This document shows positions 25,679 through 34,415 of a stretch of DNA of 64,000 nucleotides, one piece after another. The notes below the pieces were generated by a model, which saw nothing but the letters and a program-made list of their open reading frames with translations, did no database searches and was not told where the DNA came from. The stretch is from contig CAWCMK010000003.1 of assembly GCA_963796705.1 (NCBI GenBank), positions 248,001-312,000 of the forward strand, written 5' to 3'. Origin of the DNA: VRUE01 sp963796705. Its GTDB lineage: Bacteria; Actinomycetota; Thermoleophilia; Solirubrobacterales; 70-9. Within the stretch, counting starts at the first letter, position 1, and each line of letters opens with the position of its first letter. Both the position numbers and the translations under genes were made by a program.

Positions 25679-25681
25679 CAA

Positions 25682-27091
25682 ATGCGCTCGAGGGCCGGAT
25701 CCATTTCTGATTACTTGCGATCAGGGGCCGTGCGCGGCATCCTGTTCTTGCTCCTCAAGGACCTGCAGATTCTGCGACGCTCGCCGCTGCAGGCGGTTCT
25801 ATTGGTCGCCTACCCAGTGTTGATCGCGGTGCTCGTCGGGTTCGCGATCTCGCCCGAATCGAGTAAACCGCGTGTCGCCTTCCTCAACGAGATCCCGAGC
25901 GGCTCGCGGGTCACGGTTGGTGGTGCGCGGCTGCCCTCCGTCGGGGTCGAACAGCGGATCTGCGGTCGAGTGGAATGCGTCCCGGTCGCGAGCCGCGCGG
26001 AAGCCCGAGACGAGGTCAGCTCCGGCGACGCTCTGGCCGCGCTGATCCTGCCGCCCAACCTGGTCACCGAGATCAACTCGCTCTCAACGCCCACGCCCGG
26101 GGTCCCTGCGGTCGAAGTCCTCGTCAACGAGGAGAACCCGATCAAGGCGGAAGCGGTCAATGACCGCATCGGCACTCTGCTGGCGGAAGCCAACCTGTTG
26201 GTGGCGAAAAGGATCGCCTCTGAAGGCAGCAGATTCATCGACCTGCTGGTAAACGGCGGCAACTTTGAAGTCGTTGGCCAGTCAATCGAAATCCTCGGCC
26301 TCAAGCAGACGGCGAGGATCCTCGAGCGGGTGCGGCCCGCGGTCTCATCGGGGCCCCTCGCCGAATCGCTGGACCGGGTGATTCGATTCGCTGATCTCTC
26401 CGGGGAAAACCTCAACCTGGCGGCGCCGCTGCTGGACCGGCTGACCCAGCCAATTGAAGTCAAAAAGGTCGTGGTCAACGGGTCCTCCCCGCCCCTCGAC
26501 ATCTTCGCGATAGCGGTTGCCGCGACGCTGACGCTGGCCTTCGTCACGGTGCTGCTGGTCGCAGGTTCGCTGGCGCTCGAGCGTGAGGAGAACGCCTTTT
26601 TGCGGCTCACCCGGAGCCTCGTCTCCCCCGCTGCGCTGCTGACCGAGAAGGTCCTGCTCGGAATCGCCGTGGGAGTGATCGTGACGCTGCTGCTGCTGGG
26701 CGGGTTGCAGATCTTCGTTCCCCTGCACTGGGGCCGGATCGGCCTCTGGTTGGCGGCGAGCCTCCTCGGCGCTGCGGCGCTGGGTGCGGCCGGTGCGGCG
26801 CTGGGTGCTGCGGCAAGGGAGGTGCGGGCGGTCTCCCTGCTCGCCTTCATGGTCACGCTGCCGATCGCCTTTCTCTCGCTCGTCCCCTCGGGAGCGGTCG
26901 GCAAGCACGTCTACGACGCGATCGGGGTGATTGGCGCGGTCTTTCCCTTCAAGCCGACACTCGATGCGATGACCGCGGCCCTCGATCCCACCGGCGGGCC
27001 GATCGGCGGGCCGCTGCTCCACCTGGGAATCCTCGTGATCGCCTACGGGATCCTCGCCCGGCTGGGCCTTCGGCGTTTCGCTTCCGTCTGA
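25682..27091 (+). CDS. ABC-2 type transporter permease
   Basis: 469 residues. A first membrane segment (about 38-60) is followed by a large extracytoplasmic domain of about 220 residues, then five to six membrane segments in the C-terminal half ('AIAVAATLTLAFVTVLLVA', 'VLLGIAVGVIVTLLLLGG'). This is the layout of ABC-2/YhgE-type permeases. It starts 3 bases after the ATPase gene's stop, so the two are one exporter. The Ala-rich 'LGAAALGAAGAALGAAA' helix is part of the membrane domain. Substrate cannot be inferred. Confidence 0.88.
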   Translation: MRSRAGSISDYLRSGAVRGILFLLLKDLQILRRSPLQAVLLVAYPVLIAVLVGFAISPESSKPRVAFLNEIPSGSRVTVGGARLPSVGVEQRICGRVECVPVASRAEARDEVSSGDALAALILPPNLVTEINSLSTPTPGVPAVEVLVNEENPIKAEAVNDRIGTLLAEANLLVAKRIASEGSRFIDLLVNGGNFEVVGQSIEILGLKQTARILERVRPAVSSGPLAESLDRVIRFADLSGENLNLAAPLLDRLTQPIEVKKVVVNGSSPPLDIFAIAVAATLTLAFVTVLLVAGSLALEREENAFLRLTRSLVSPAALLTEKVLLGIAVGVIVTLLLLGGLQIFVPLHWGRIGLWLAASLLGAAALGAAGAALGAAAREVRAVSLLAFMVTLPIAFLSLVPSGAVGKHVYDAIGVIGAVFPFKPTLDAMTAALDPTGGPIGGPLLHLGILVIAYGILARLGLRRFASV

Positions 27092-27150
27092 TGCTGCTCG
27101 CCGCTGCCCGCCTCGCACCCGACCACTCTCCGCGCAGGTAGGGTCCCGGC

Positions 27151-27924
27151 ATGCGGGTCCTGTTCATCGGCGACGTTGTCGGCGGCCCGGGGAGGCGCGG
27201 TCTCGCGACCGCAATGCCGGTGCTCAAGGAGCGCCACCGGCCCGACCTGGTGATCGTGAACGGCGAGAACTCAGCCGGCGGGGTCGGAATCACCGAGCGG
27301 ACCGCCGACGAGCTCTTCGCTGCCGGCGCCGACGTGATCACCACTGGAAACCACGTCTACCGACACCGCGACGCCTATGAGTTCCTCGACCGGGCCGAGC
27401 GGGTGATCAGGCCGGCCAACTATCCGCACGCCAACCCCGGCCGCGGCCACACCGTGGTCGCGGCGGCCGGCGTCCGAGTCGGGGTGATCAACCTGAGTGG
27501 CGCCGTCGGGCTGCAGGTCGCGCGACTGCCTTTCCACGAGGCCGACGCGCTGGTTGAGCGGATCGAGGCGGACTGCCTGCTGGTCGACTTCCACGCGGAG
27601 GTGACCAGCGAGAAGGTGGCGATGGGCTGGTACCTGGACGGGCGCGTCGCCGCAGTATTCGGCACCCACACGCACGTCCCGACCGCAGACGCGCGGGTCC
27701 TGCCGAGGGGCACCGCCTTTATCTCCGACGCCGGGATGACCGGCTCCCGTGAGAGTGTGCTCGGGGTCAAGCGGGAGCAGGCGTTGGAGGCGCTGATCAC
27801 CCAGATGCCGGTTCGATTCGAGACCGCCGAGGAGGACGTCTGGGTGATGGGCGCCGCGGTCGAGGTCAACGCGAGGGGCCTGGCGGACTCGATCGAGCAG
27901 GTGATGCTGTCGGTGCCGAGCTGA
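27151..27924 (+). CDS. ymdB: YmdB-family metallophosphoesterase
   Basis: 257 residues, the family's normal size. Metal-binding motifs are present: 'FIGDVVGGPGRRGL' (Asp), 'VNGENSAGGVGIT' (Asn), 'TTGNHVYRH' (Asn-His), 'VDFHAEVTSEK' (His) and 'FGTHTHVPTAD' (His-x-His). In Bacillus, YmdB is a cyclic-nucleotide phosphodiesterase that affects biofilm and motility decisions and mRNA levels. It ends convergently with the GT87 gene and shares 59 bases with it at the 3' ends. Confidence 0.93.
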   Translation: MRVLFIGDVVGGPGRRGLATAMPVLKERHRPDLVIVNGENSAGGVGITERTADELFAAGADVITTGNHVYRHRDAYEFLDRAERVIRPANYPHANPGRGHTVVAAAGVRVGVINLSGAVGLQVARLPFHEADALVERIEADCLLVDFHAEVTSEKVAMGWYLDGRVAAVFGTHTHVPTADARVLPRGTAFISDAGMTGSRESVLGVKREQALEALITQMPVRFETAEEDVWVMGAAVEVNARGLADSIEQVMLSVPS

Positions 27925-29458
27925 GCGTCGCCATCGCAACCAGCAGCAGCGGGTAGAACCAGACGATGTAAAGGTAGAACCAGTGCTCGGCCGCCAGCTG
28001 GACGCCGATCAGCAGCGCCGCGCCGAAGGCGGCGACCTGGGTCAGGCTCTTCGCCCGTGGTCGCAGCGCCAGGATCAGTGCCAGCGCACCGACCAGAACG
28101 AGGATCGCTATCCGCAGGGGCTCGAGACTCGGCACCTGGCCCCAAACGCTGAATGGAGAATTGCGGTCAGCCTGGTAGGCGATCGTGCGGTCATAGAAGG
28201 TGTGCAGGCCCGGGGTGATCGCGGGCCACAACATCACCAGGACGGTCGCCGCCAAGAAGGCGAGAAGGAAGCGCCCGGCGCGCGCCGTGCCTGACGGCGC
28301 CCGATAGGTCATGAGCATTGGGATCAAGAGGACCGGGGCAAACTTGGTGAAGGTCGCGAGGGCCGCCATCGCGCCGCGGGCAAGGGGACGTGCGAGGACG
28401 ACCAGTGTCGCGATCAGCAGCAATGCCACAAGCGAGTCGTTTGAATTCGACTCGAGGACATAAGCCGTGTAGGGGTAGGCGGCCCAGCCGAACGCGAGCA
28501 CGACGCCCAGGCGCCGACCGCTCGGGCCGGGCCGGATGCGAAAGCCCAGCAACGCCAGCAGGGCGCAGGTCGCGAGATCAAAGAAGACCGCCGCGCCATG
28601 CGCCGCCGGCAGGTCATCCCATCTGCCCGACCAGGGCCAGACCCGCTCGAAGGGAACGTAGGCGTAGTAGTTGACGGGGCCGTAGGTGTCACCCTCGGAA
28701 ACGTCTTCGGGAAAGTTGCCATAGAGCTGTTCTCCGTGGGCGATGCGGTCGGCGCCAACGACGCCGGCGTAGCCCACGTCGATCGCTCCGGAGTCGGCCA
28801 TGTTGAGACCGACCCGAAGGCCGAGGAGGAAGAGCGTTGCAATCAGCAGGGTTGATGTCGACCAGCTTGGTCGCAGGCCCTCGCCACCGCGCAGCCCCAT
28901 CCATAGTGCCCGCCCGAAGAGATAGACAAGCACCGGGTAGACAAGTGGCACCGAGACCCCGATTTCGGCCCTGTTGAAGTAAAAGTTTGAGACGCCGAAG
29001 CTGAGCAGCACGAGCAGGTCGAGGTTCGCCACCCGCCAGGGCCTTCGCCAGTCGACCAGGCCGAGGAGGAACAGCGCGCAGATCGGCAGGAAGACGTAGG
29101 GCGCGTTGAGCTTATGGCCAAAGGCCCCCGGGTAGCCGCGAGCCATCTTCCAGCTCACCTGGTAACCGGTCCACGACTCGGTCACCTGGGCACTCAGCGG
29201 ATCGACCAAAGCCAGCGCGACCTCGTCGCCGCCGGCAAAGTACGAAACCTCCCAATGGCCTTCGACCGGGTTTGCCTGGGAGCTCAATCCGTGGTGCTCG
29301 CGGCGCTCTTCGATCACCTTGGGATCGCGATTGGCGACGCGGGTCGCGCGTGCTGCGGAGATGGCGCCCGGCGGCAACCCCTGCTCCTGCGCGGCCGTGG
29401 CCGTGGCCGTGAACAGGAGGAGCAGCGCCGCCAGGATGGCGGGCGCTGCGCGTGCCAT
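27866..29458 (-). CDS. GT87-like (DUF2029) integral membrane glycosyltransferase
   Basis: ATG at 29458 overlaps the phosphodiesterase stop (TGATG); 530 residues. A cleavable-looking signal ('LAALLLLFTATATAAQE') precedes an extracytoplasmic N-terminal domain of about 110 residues, then about ten membrane segments. Between them, 'EDVSEGDTYGPVNYYAYVPF' and 'LESNSNDSLVALLL' resemble the polyprenyl-phosphate-sugar-dependent GT-C enzymes of family GT87 (DUF2029), which act outside the membrane on mannans and glycolipids. The acceptor is unknown. Third gene of an overlapping three-gene operon. Confidence 0.75.
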   Translation of the reverse strand: MARAAPAILAALLLLFTATATAAQEQGLPPGAISAARATRVANRDPKVIEERREHHGLSSQANPVEGHWEVSYFAGGDEVALALVDPLSAQVTESWTGYQVSWKMARGYPGAFGHKLNAPYVFLPICALFLLGLVDWRRPWRVANLDLLVLLSFGVSNFYFNRAEIGVSVPLVYPVLVYLFGRALWMGLRGGEGLRPSWSTSTLLIATLFLLGLRVGLNMADSGAIDVGYAGVVGADRIAHGEQLYGNFPEDVSEGDTYGPVNYYAYVPFERVWPWSGRWDDLPAAHGAAVFFDLATCALLALLGFRIRPGPSGRRLGVVLAFGWAAYPYTAYVLESNSNDSLVALLLIATLVVLARPLARGAMAALATFTKFAPVLLIPMLMTYRAPSGTARAGRFLLAFLAATVLVMLWPAITPGLHTFYDRTIAYQADRNSPFSVWGQVPSLEPLRIAILVLVGALALILALRPRAKSLTQVAAFGAALLIGVQLAAEHWFYLYIVWFYPLLLVAMATLSSAPTASPARSSPPGPSR

Positions 29459-30984
29459 CAGCACCGCGCCGGAACGCCGAAATGGGCGAGAACAACCGGG
29501 GCGACGTCGCGCAGAGACCACTGCCGGCCCTCGCCGGGATCCTCCGGTCCGCAGCCGACGAACAGCAGCGGGCCGAGGCTATCGCCGCAATGCAGCGAAC
29601 CGTGGCTGCCGCCGCCGAGATGACTGGCGCCACCCCAGTCGACGGCCTCATAGCCGGGCTCGAGCGAGACGATGAAGTCACCCGCGTGGGGCGAGGTGAG
29701 CGCTGAGTAGACGCGGGCCAGTGGATCTGGATAGCGGTCGCTGAGCAGCCGGCCACCATCGATCGCAGCCTCGAGCGTCTCCGGGGCGCCGGCGAGCTCC
29801 CAGCCAGCGCCGCGCGTGTCCTCGATGCCGCGACCCGGACGGAAGCGAAGTCGCGCACCGTGCCGCTCGATCACGGCAAGCGGCTCCAGGTCCGGGCGGA
29901 GACCCATCTCGGCCCGATCAAGCGGCTGTCCGTCAGATTGCTGCAGCCAACAGACGAGATCGACACCTTCGGTCTCGGCGAGACGGCGCCGTACCTGGTT
30001 GTGCTCGGTGGGCGAGTTCGCTCCCGGCAGCAGGTAGATGTGCGCCGCGCGGCCGGTCGGGCTGACCGCCAGTTGCGCCGACTCGGGGCGCTCCTCAGAG
30101 GGCGCCAGAATGGACCACTCGCGGCCCAGCAGCTCGATCAGTGGCAGGCCACGGTCAACCGGGGTCTGCGCGTGGTCCGCAACGACGATCACGGCGTGGC
30201 GGGCAAGGAAGGAATCTATGCCGCCGCAGGCCTCGACCAGCTCGGCGAAGCACTCGTCGGCGCGAGCGATGGACTCAACGCTCGCGCCAGGCCCGTGCCG
30301 GTGAGAGTAGTTGTCGTTATCGGCCAGCGAGAAGAGCAGGAAATCGAAGGCGTCGGCACGCGCCAGCGCGGCCGCGCAGCAGGCCGAGTATGGGTCGCGG
30401 GCTCCAGGGATCGAGGTCGCCTTACAGGGAACCTCGCGGCTTGCATAGAGGTCGCCGTAGAAGAGCTCCTGCGGGCCCCAGGTGTGGTGGCGAAACTTGA
30501 GCCTGGTCGCCTCGACGGCGCGGCGCAGCAGACCATCTAGCGAGACCTGATGACGGTGGCGGCCACGATAGATCAGGAATGGCGTGCAGGCGGTTCTCAG
30601 TCCGGCGTCGTCGAGGCGCTCGAAGAGTGTCTCGCTCTCCGGGCTGAGGTGGGAGAGGTTCATGTTGTAGACCAGGTCATAGAGGGCCCGGAAGACCCCC
30701 ACCGATCGGGTTGCCTCGAGCGAGGAGCCGTACTCGACGTAGCGTCGCTCGAGGCGGTGGTACCAGTTCATGCCGCTGATCCAATGGCCGTCGGACCCCC
30801 GGCCGGTGACGATCTCCGCACAGGCGACGGGGGTGACGGACGGAAAGCTGGAGACGCAATCGGGAATCAGCGTCCCCCGCTCGAGCAGGGCCCCGAAGGT
30901 CGGTGCGCGGCCCTCTGCAACCGCGCGTTTGAGCATGTCTGTGCGCAGCGAGTCGACGTAGGTGAGAATCAGCTTGCGGGGCAC
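29458..30984 (-). CDS. Alkaline-phosphatase-superfamily phosphodiesterase / nucleotide pyrophosphatase-like
   Basis: 508 residues, GTG start overlapping the upstream gene's stop (TAGTG). The NPP-type active site is visible: metal Asp11 ('TYVDSLRTDML'), nucleophile Thr51 in 'FPSVTPVACAEIVTG', 'GHWISGMNWYH' (second half of the NPP signature), 'LADNDNYSHRHGPG', 'IVVADHAQTPVD' and C-terminal His in 'GGGSHGSLHCG'. No signal peptide is seen, so it is probably cytoplasmic or peripheral. The neighbours are a GT87 enzyme and a small membrane protein; the substrate could be a sugar-nucleotide or lipid-linked phosphodiester, which is inference. Confidence 0.85.
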   Translation of the reverse strand: MPRKLILTYVDSLRTDMLKRAVAEGRAPTFGALLERGTLIPDCVSSFPSVTPVACAEIVTGRGSDGHWISGMNWYHRLERRYVEYGSSLEATRSVGVFRALYDLVYNMNLSHLSPESETLFERLDDAGLRTACTPFLIYRGRHRHQVSLDGLLRRAVEATRLKFRHHTWGPQELFYGDLYASREVPCKATSIPGARDPYSACCAAALARADAFDFLLFSLADNDNYSHRHGPGASVESIARADECFAELVEACGGIDSFLARHAVIVVADHAQTPVDRGLPLIELLGREWSILAPSEERPESAQLAVSPTGRAAHIYLLPGANSPTEHNQVRRRLAETEGVDLVCWLQQSDGQPLDRAEMGLRPDLEPLAVIERHGARLRFRPGRGIEDTRGAGWELAGAPETLEAAIDGGRLLSDRYPDPLARVYSALTSPHAGDFIVSLEPGYEAVDWGGASHLGGGSHGSLHCGDSLGPLLFVGCGPEDPGEGRQWSLRDVAPVVLAHFGVPARC

Positions 30985-31388
30985 TAACGCAGCACGCGCA
31001 GGCCGGCGTGCTTGCGCTGCGCCCGGCGGTGGCGGGCGATTCCGAGCCAGACCAGGCCGACAACTACGACAAGCACGAGGATCGGAACGAGGAGCGCGAC
31101 GATCGCGATGATCAGCGCCGCGAGTCCGACCAGGAAACCAATCGCGCCCCCGCCACCGCCCTCGCGCCGGGCGGCGCCGGCGACCAGATCGCTGATCACG
31201 ATGCAGGCGGCAGCGGCTCCGATGAGCCCCAGCAGCGCGCCGAGCGCGCCGCCGATCAGGAAGCCGGCGATGAGGCCGATGACGGCGGCCAGAAGCGTCA
31301 TCCGGCCGCGGGCCGAGCCATGCGTCCCGGTCGTCCCCGCCAGGGTGCCGATGGCGATGCCGATGCCCAGGTCGGTTAGAAAGTCCAC
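30984..31388 (-). CDS. Small integral membrane protein
   Basis: GTG at 31388 gives 134 residues; longer frames have no membrane-protein character and cross the divergent gene. There are about four membrane segments rich in Gly, Ala, Ile and Val: a glycine-zipper-like 'IGIAIGTLAGTTG', 'GLIAGFLIGGALGALLGLIG', then 'GFLVGLAALIIAIVALLVPI' continuing as 'LVLVVVVGLVWLGI', with a basic C-terminus. No named family recognised. First gene of the operon with the phosphodiesterase and GT87 enzyme. It is divergent from the aminotransferase gene (56 bases). Confidence 0.65.
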   Translation of the reverse strand: MDFLTDLGIGIAIGTLAGTTGTHGSARGRMTLLAAVIGLIAGFLIGGALGALLGLIGAAAACIVISDLVAGAARREGGGGGAIGFLVGLAALIIAIVALLVPILVLVVVVGLVWLGIARHRRAQRKHAGLRVLR

Positions 31389-31444
31389 ATGCGAAAACCT
31401 AACCGGCTCGGCAAGTCGGCGTCGATCCGGCAGACTTTGTCGCA

Positions 31445-32845
31445 ATGACCGACCTGCCCCCACGCCACCGGCGACGCGCGCACACCCGCACGCGTGACCT
31501 CGAGCGCTACGCGGGACTGTTTGCACAGCGGACCGGCGTGATGCGCTCTTCGGCGATGCGAGACCTGATGGCGGTCACCGCTCGTCCGGAGGTGATCTCG
31601 CTCGCTGGGGGATTGCCGGACACCTCAACCTTCCCCCCCCAGAGTTTTGCTGCCCAGATGACGAAAATCGCGCAGGAGTCGGTCGCCGAGGCGCTGCAGT
31701 ATGGGCCGACGGAGGGCTTCGAGGAGACCGTTGATTGCATCCTGCAGGTGATGGGCGCCGAGGGCATGCTCCCCGACCCCGAGGACGTGATCGTCACGAC
31801 AGGCGGCCAACAAGCGATCGACCTCCTCTGCAAGACCCTGATTGACCCGGGAGATGTGGTCATCTGCGAGGCGCCCACCTATCCCGGGGCGGTCCCTGTC
31901 TTCTGCAGCTACCAGGCTGAGGTCGTGCAGATCGAGTGCGACGGGGAGGGGATGCGGATCGACCTACTCGAGGAGACGCTGGCGGAGCTTGACTCCGCGG
32001 GACGGCGACCCAAATTCGTCTACTCGGTGCCAACCTTTCAGAACCCGGCCGGAGTCACGATGTGCCTCGCCCGCCGGCGACGGCTGATCGAGCTCTCCCG
32101 CGCACGGGAGATGCTGATCGTCGAGGACAACCCCTACGGGCTTCTGCGGTTCTCCGGTGATCCGCTGCCACCGCTATACCAGCTCGAGGGAGGCGATTTC
32201 GTCCTCTACCTCGGTACCTTCTCGAAGATCCTCTCGCCGGGTATCCGCCTCGGTTGGGCGGTCGCGCCGCCGCCCGTGATGGAAAAGGTCGTTCTCGGCA
32301 AGCAGGCAGCTGACCTCTGCACCTCAACCTTGGCCCAGCACTTCGTACGCGAGTACTTCGCCGAAGGGCGCTGGCGTCCCTACGTCGAAAGCCTGGCCGA
32401 GGTCTACCGTGGGCGACGCGACACGATGGTCGCGGCCCTCGCCGAGCATTTTCCGGCGCAGGCGACCTGGACCGAACCGCAGGGCGGGCTCTTCATCTGG
32501 GCGACGCTGCCCGAATACATCGACACCGGAGACCTGCTCGCCCGGGCGCTGCGCGAGGATGTCGCCTTCGTCCCAGGCCAAGCCGCCTACGTGGATGGTC
32601 GCGGCCACAGTTCGATGCGGCTCAACTTCTCCGGCGTCGGCGACGAGGAGATCCGAGAGGGAGTGCGGCGGATCGGCAGGGTGATCGCTGAGCAGGTCGA
32701 TCTCTATGGCACGCTGACAGGTTCCAGTGCCTCCGCGACGGGTCCCGAATCCGAGGTGGGGCAAACGGCAGCTGATTCCCCGCCTGCGGGAGCGGGGGGA
32801 GCTGACGTGATTCCATTCAGGAAGTCGGCCGAGGGCGGCAAGTGA
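31445..32845 (+). CDS. PLP-dependent aminotransferase, LysN/2-aminoadipate type (fold type I)
   Basis: 466 residues. The fold I aminotransferase motifs are clear: 'VISLAGGLPDTSTFPP', 'LQYGPTEGFEETVD', 'VTTGGQQAIDLLCKTLIDPGD', 'YSVPTFQNPAGVTM', 'IVEDNPYGLLRF', the PLP lysine in 'LGTFSKILSPGIRLGW' and 'RLNFSG' near the end. The group includes LysN, aromatic and branched-chain transaminases; no MocR regulator domain is attached. A Gly/Ala/Ser tail of about 50 residues lies beyond the domain. Its last bases overlap the start of the ligase gene, so the two products are probably made together. Confidence 0.9.
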   Translation: MTDLPPRHRRRAHTRTRDLERYAGLFAQRTGVMRSSAMRDLMAVTARPEVISLAGGLPDTSTFPPQSFAAQMTKIAQESVAEALQYGPTEGFEETVDCILQVMGAEGMLPDPEDVIVTTGGQQAIDLLCKTLIDPGDVVICEAPTYPGAVPVFCSYQAEVVQIECDGEGMRIDLLEETLAELDSAGRRPKFVYSVPTFQNPAGVTMCLARRRRLIELSRAREMLIVEDNPYGLLRFSGDPLPPLYQLEGGDFVLYLGTFSKILSPGIRLGWAVAPPPVMEKVVLGKQAADLCTSTLAQHFVREYFAEGRWRPYVESLAEVYRGRRDTMVAALAEHFPAQATWTEPQGGLFIWATLPEYIDTGDLLARALREDVAFVPGQAAYVDGRGHSSMRLNFSGVGDEEIREGVRRIGRVIAEQVDLYGTLTGSSASATGPESEVGQTAADSPPAGAGGADVIPFRKSAEGGK

Positions 32846-33780
32846 AGGTCGCCGTCCTCAAGGGAGGCAAGTCGCTTGAGCGAAGCGTCTCCCTGCGCTC
32901 CGGAGCGCGGGTTGAGAATGCGCTCGAGCGACTTGGCCACGAGGTGGTGCCGCTCGATGTGGGCGACGATTTGGTTCGGCGGCTCCGTGAGGAGCGGCCG
33001 GAGGTCGCCTTCATCGCGATGCACGGCCGCGGTGGCGAGGACGGAACCGCCCAGGAGCTGCTTGAGATAGTCGGCGTCCCGTTCACCGGCCCGAGCATCG
33101 CGGCCTGCGCTCTGTGTACCGACAAGGTCTTGGCCAAGCATGCGATGCGCTCCGCCGGAATCCCCACACCGGCGTGGTTCGCTTTCAACGAGACCGCCTT
33201 CCGCGAGTTCGGGGCGGTCGAGGCGCTGGCCGGTCTCGAGGAGCGACTCGGCTTCCCGATCGTCGTCAAGCCGGGGCGCGGCGGGTCGGCGCTCGGCGTC
33301 CGCTTCGCGGCAGACGCAACGGAGATGCCCGAAGCGCTCGTCTCGGCCTTCAGCTACGACGAGCGCGTCCTCCTTGAGCGCTTCGTCGAGGGGCGCGAGG
33401 TCGCGGTCGGCATCCTCGGCGACGAACCGCTGCCGGTCGTCGAGGTGATCCCCGGCCAGGGCGACCGCTATGACTTCGAAGCGCGCTATGAGATCGGCAG
33501 AACTCGCTTCGAGTGCCCGGCAAACCTCGCCGAACCAGAGCAAGACTCCGTAACTGAAGCAGCCCTTGCCGCCTACCGGGCGCTGGGCTGCTCGGGCTTC
33601 TCGCGCGTCGACCTGATCCTGGACGAGGAGGGACCCTGGGTGCTTGAGGTGAACGCGGTCCCCGGGCTCACTGACACCAGCCTCTTTCCGCAGGCGGCCG
33701 AGGCAGCCGGGGTCCCCTTTGAGCAGCTGGTGGCACGGGTCGTCGAACTGGCGCTGGCCCCAGCGACGAGCGTCACCTGA
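32842..33780 (+). CDS. ATP-grasp ligase of the D-Ala-D-Ala ligase family (divergent copy)
   Basis: 312 residues, GTG start overlapping the aminotransferase stop. Ddl features: N-terminal 'KGGKSLERSVSLRSGARV', 'MHGRGGEDGTAQELLE', 'YDFEARYEIGRTRFECPA' and the C-terminal metal-binding 'WVLEVNAVPGLTDTSLFP'. The ATP-loop reads 'VVKPGRGGSALGV', where the second copy at 59107 has the standard 'VKPSRLGSSVGI', so this copy is altered at conserved positions. It could be a second Ddl or ligate other amino acids. Pairing with an aminotransferase makes a special substrate plausible; this is inference. Confidence 0.85.
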   Translation: MKVAVLKGGKSLERSVSLRSGARVENALERLGHEVVPLDVGDDLVRRLREERPEVAFIAMHGRGGEDGTAQELLEIVGVPFTGPSIAACALCTDKVLAKHAMRSAGIPTPAWFAFNETAFREFGAVEALAGLEERLGFPIVVKPGRGGSALGVRFAADATEMPEALVSAFSYDERVLLERFVEGREVAVGILGDEPLPVVEVIPGQGDRYDFEARYEIGRTRFECPANLAEPEQDSVTEAALAAYRALGCSGFSRVDLILDEEGPWVLEVNAVPGLTDTSLFPQAAEAAGVPFEQLVARVVELALAPATSVT

Positions 33781-33796
33781 GCCGAGGGCACCTCCA

Positions 33797-34279
33797 TCAG
33801 TCACCACCTTGGGCGAAGTCATCCGGATTGACCTCGTCGAGGAACTCTTTGAAGCGGTCGACGACCTCCTCGGTGTCCTCGACCTCGTGCTCGAACTCGA
33901 TCGCCGACTCCTCGATCACCTCCTCGGCGGCGAAGATCGGGGCCGAGACCCTAACCGCCAGCGCCAGTGCGTCGGAGGGGCGAGAGTCGATCTCGAGCTC
34001 CGAACCGTTTACCGAGACCGTGATCGAAGCGTAGAAGGTGTTGTCGCGCAGCTCGGTGACCGAAACGCGCTCGCACTTGGCGTCGAGCTGCTCAAGCACG
34101 TCGGAAAGCAGATCGTGGGTCATCGGCCGCGGCGTCGAGGCACCCTGCAGCTTCATCAGGATCGCAGCGGCCTCCGGATGGCCAATCCAGATCGGCAGGA
34201 ACTTGTTGCCGTCAACGGTCTTCAGCAAAACGATCGGCTGCTTGCCGACCATGTCGAAGCTGACGCCGTAGATCTGCAT
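33797..34279 (-). CDS. Bifunctional nuclease family protein (DUF151)
   Basis: I start at ATG 34279 (MQIYGVSFDMVGKQPIVLL), 160 residues; a TTG at 34288 would add three residues. The family motifs 'LPIWIGHPEAAAI' and 'RPMTHDLL' are present, followed by 'LEIDSRPSDALALAVR' and an acidic C-terminus. Related proteins in Mycobacterium and plants have RNase/DNase activity. The gene begins 10 bases after the 3' end of tRNA-Ile with no Shine-Dalgarno, so its mRNA probably arises by tRNA 3' processing or is leaderless. Confidence 0.9.
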   Translation of the reverse strand: MQIYGVSFDMVGKQPIVLLKTVDGNKFLPIWIGHPEAAAILMKLQGASTPRPMTHDLLSDVLEQLDAKCERVSVTELRDNTFYASITVSVNGSELEIDSRPSDALALAVRVSAPIFAAEEVIEESAIEFEHEVEDTEEVVDRFKEFLDEVNPDDFAQGGD

Positions 34280-34289
34280 CTGCTGCAAG

Positions 34290-34363
<74 letters not shown>

Positions 34364-34415
34364 GCCAGACGAGGCGATGATAACGGCGCACGAAGAATGC
34401 CCGGGCCGGGCGCGA

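Noticed and set aside
25810..26904. 364-codon frame antisense to the ABC permease
   Set aside because: Low-complexity Ser/Arg/Ala sequence mirroring the permease codons.
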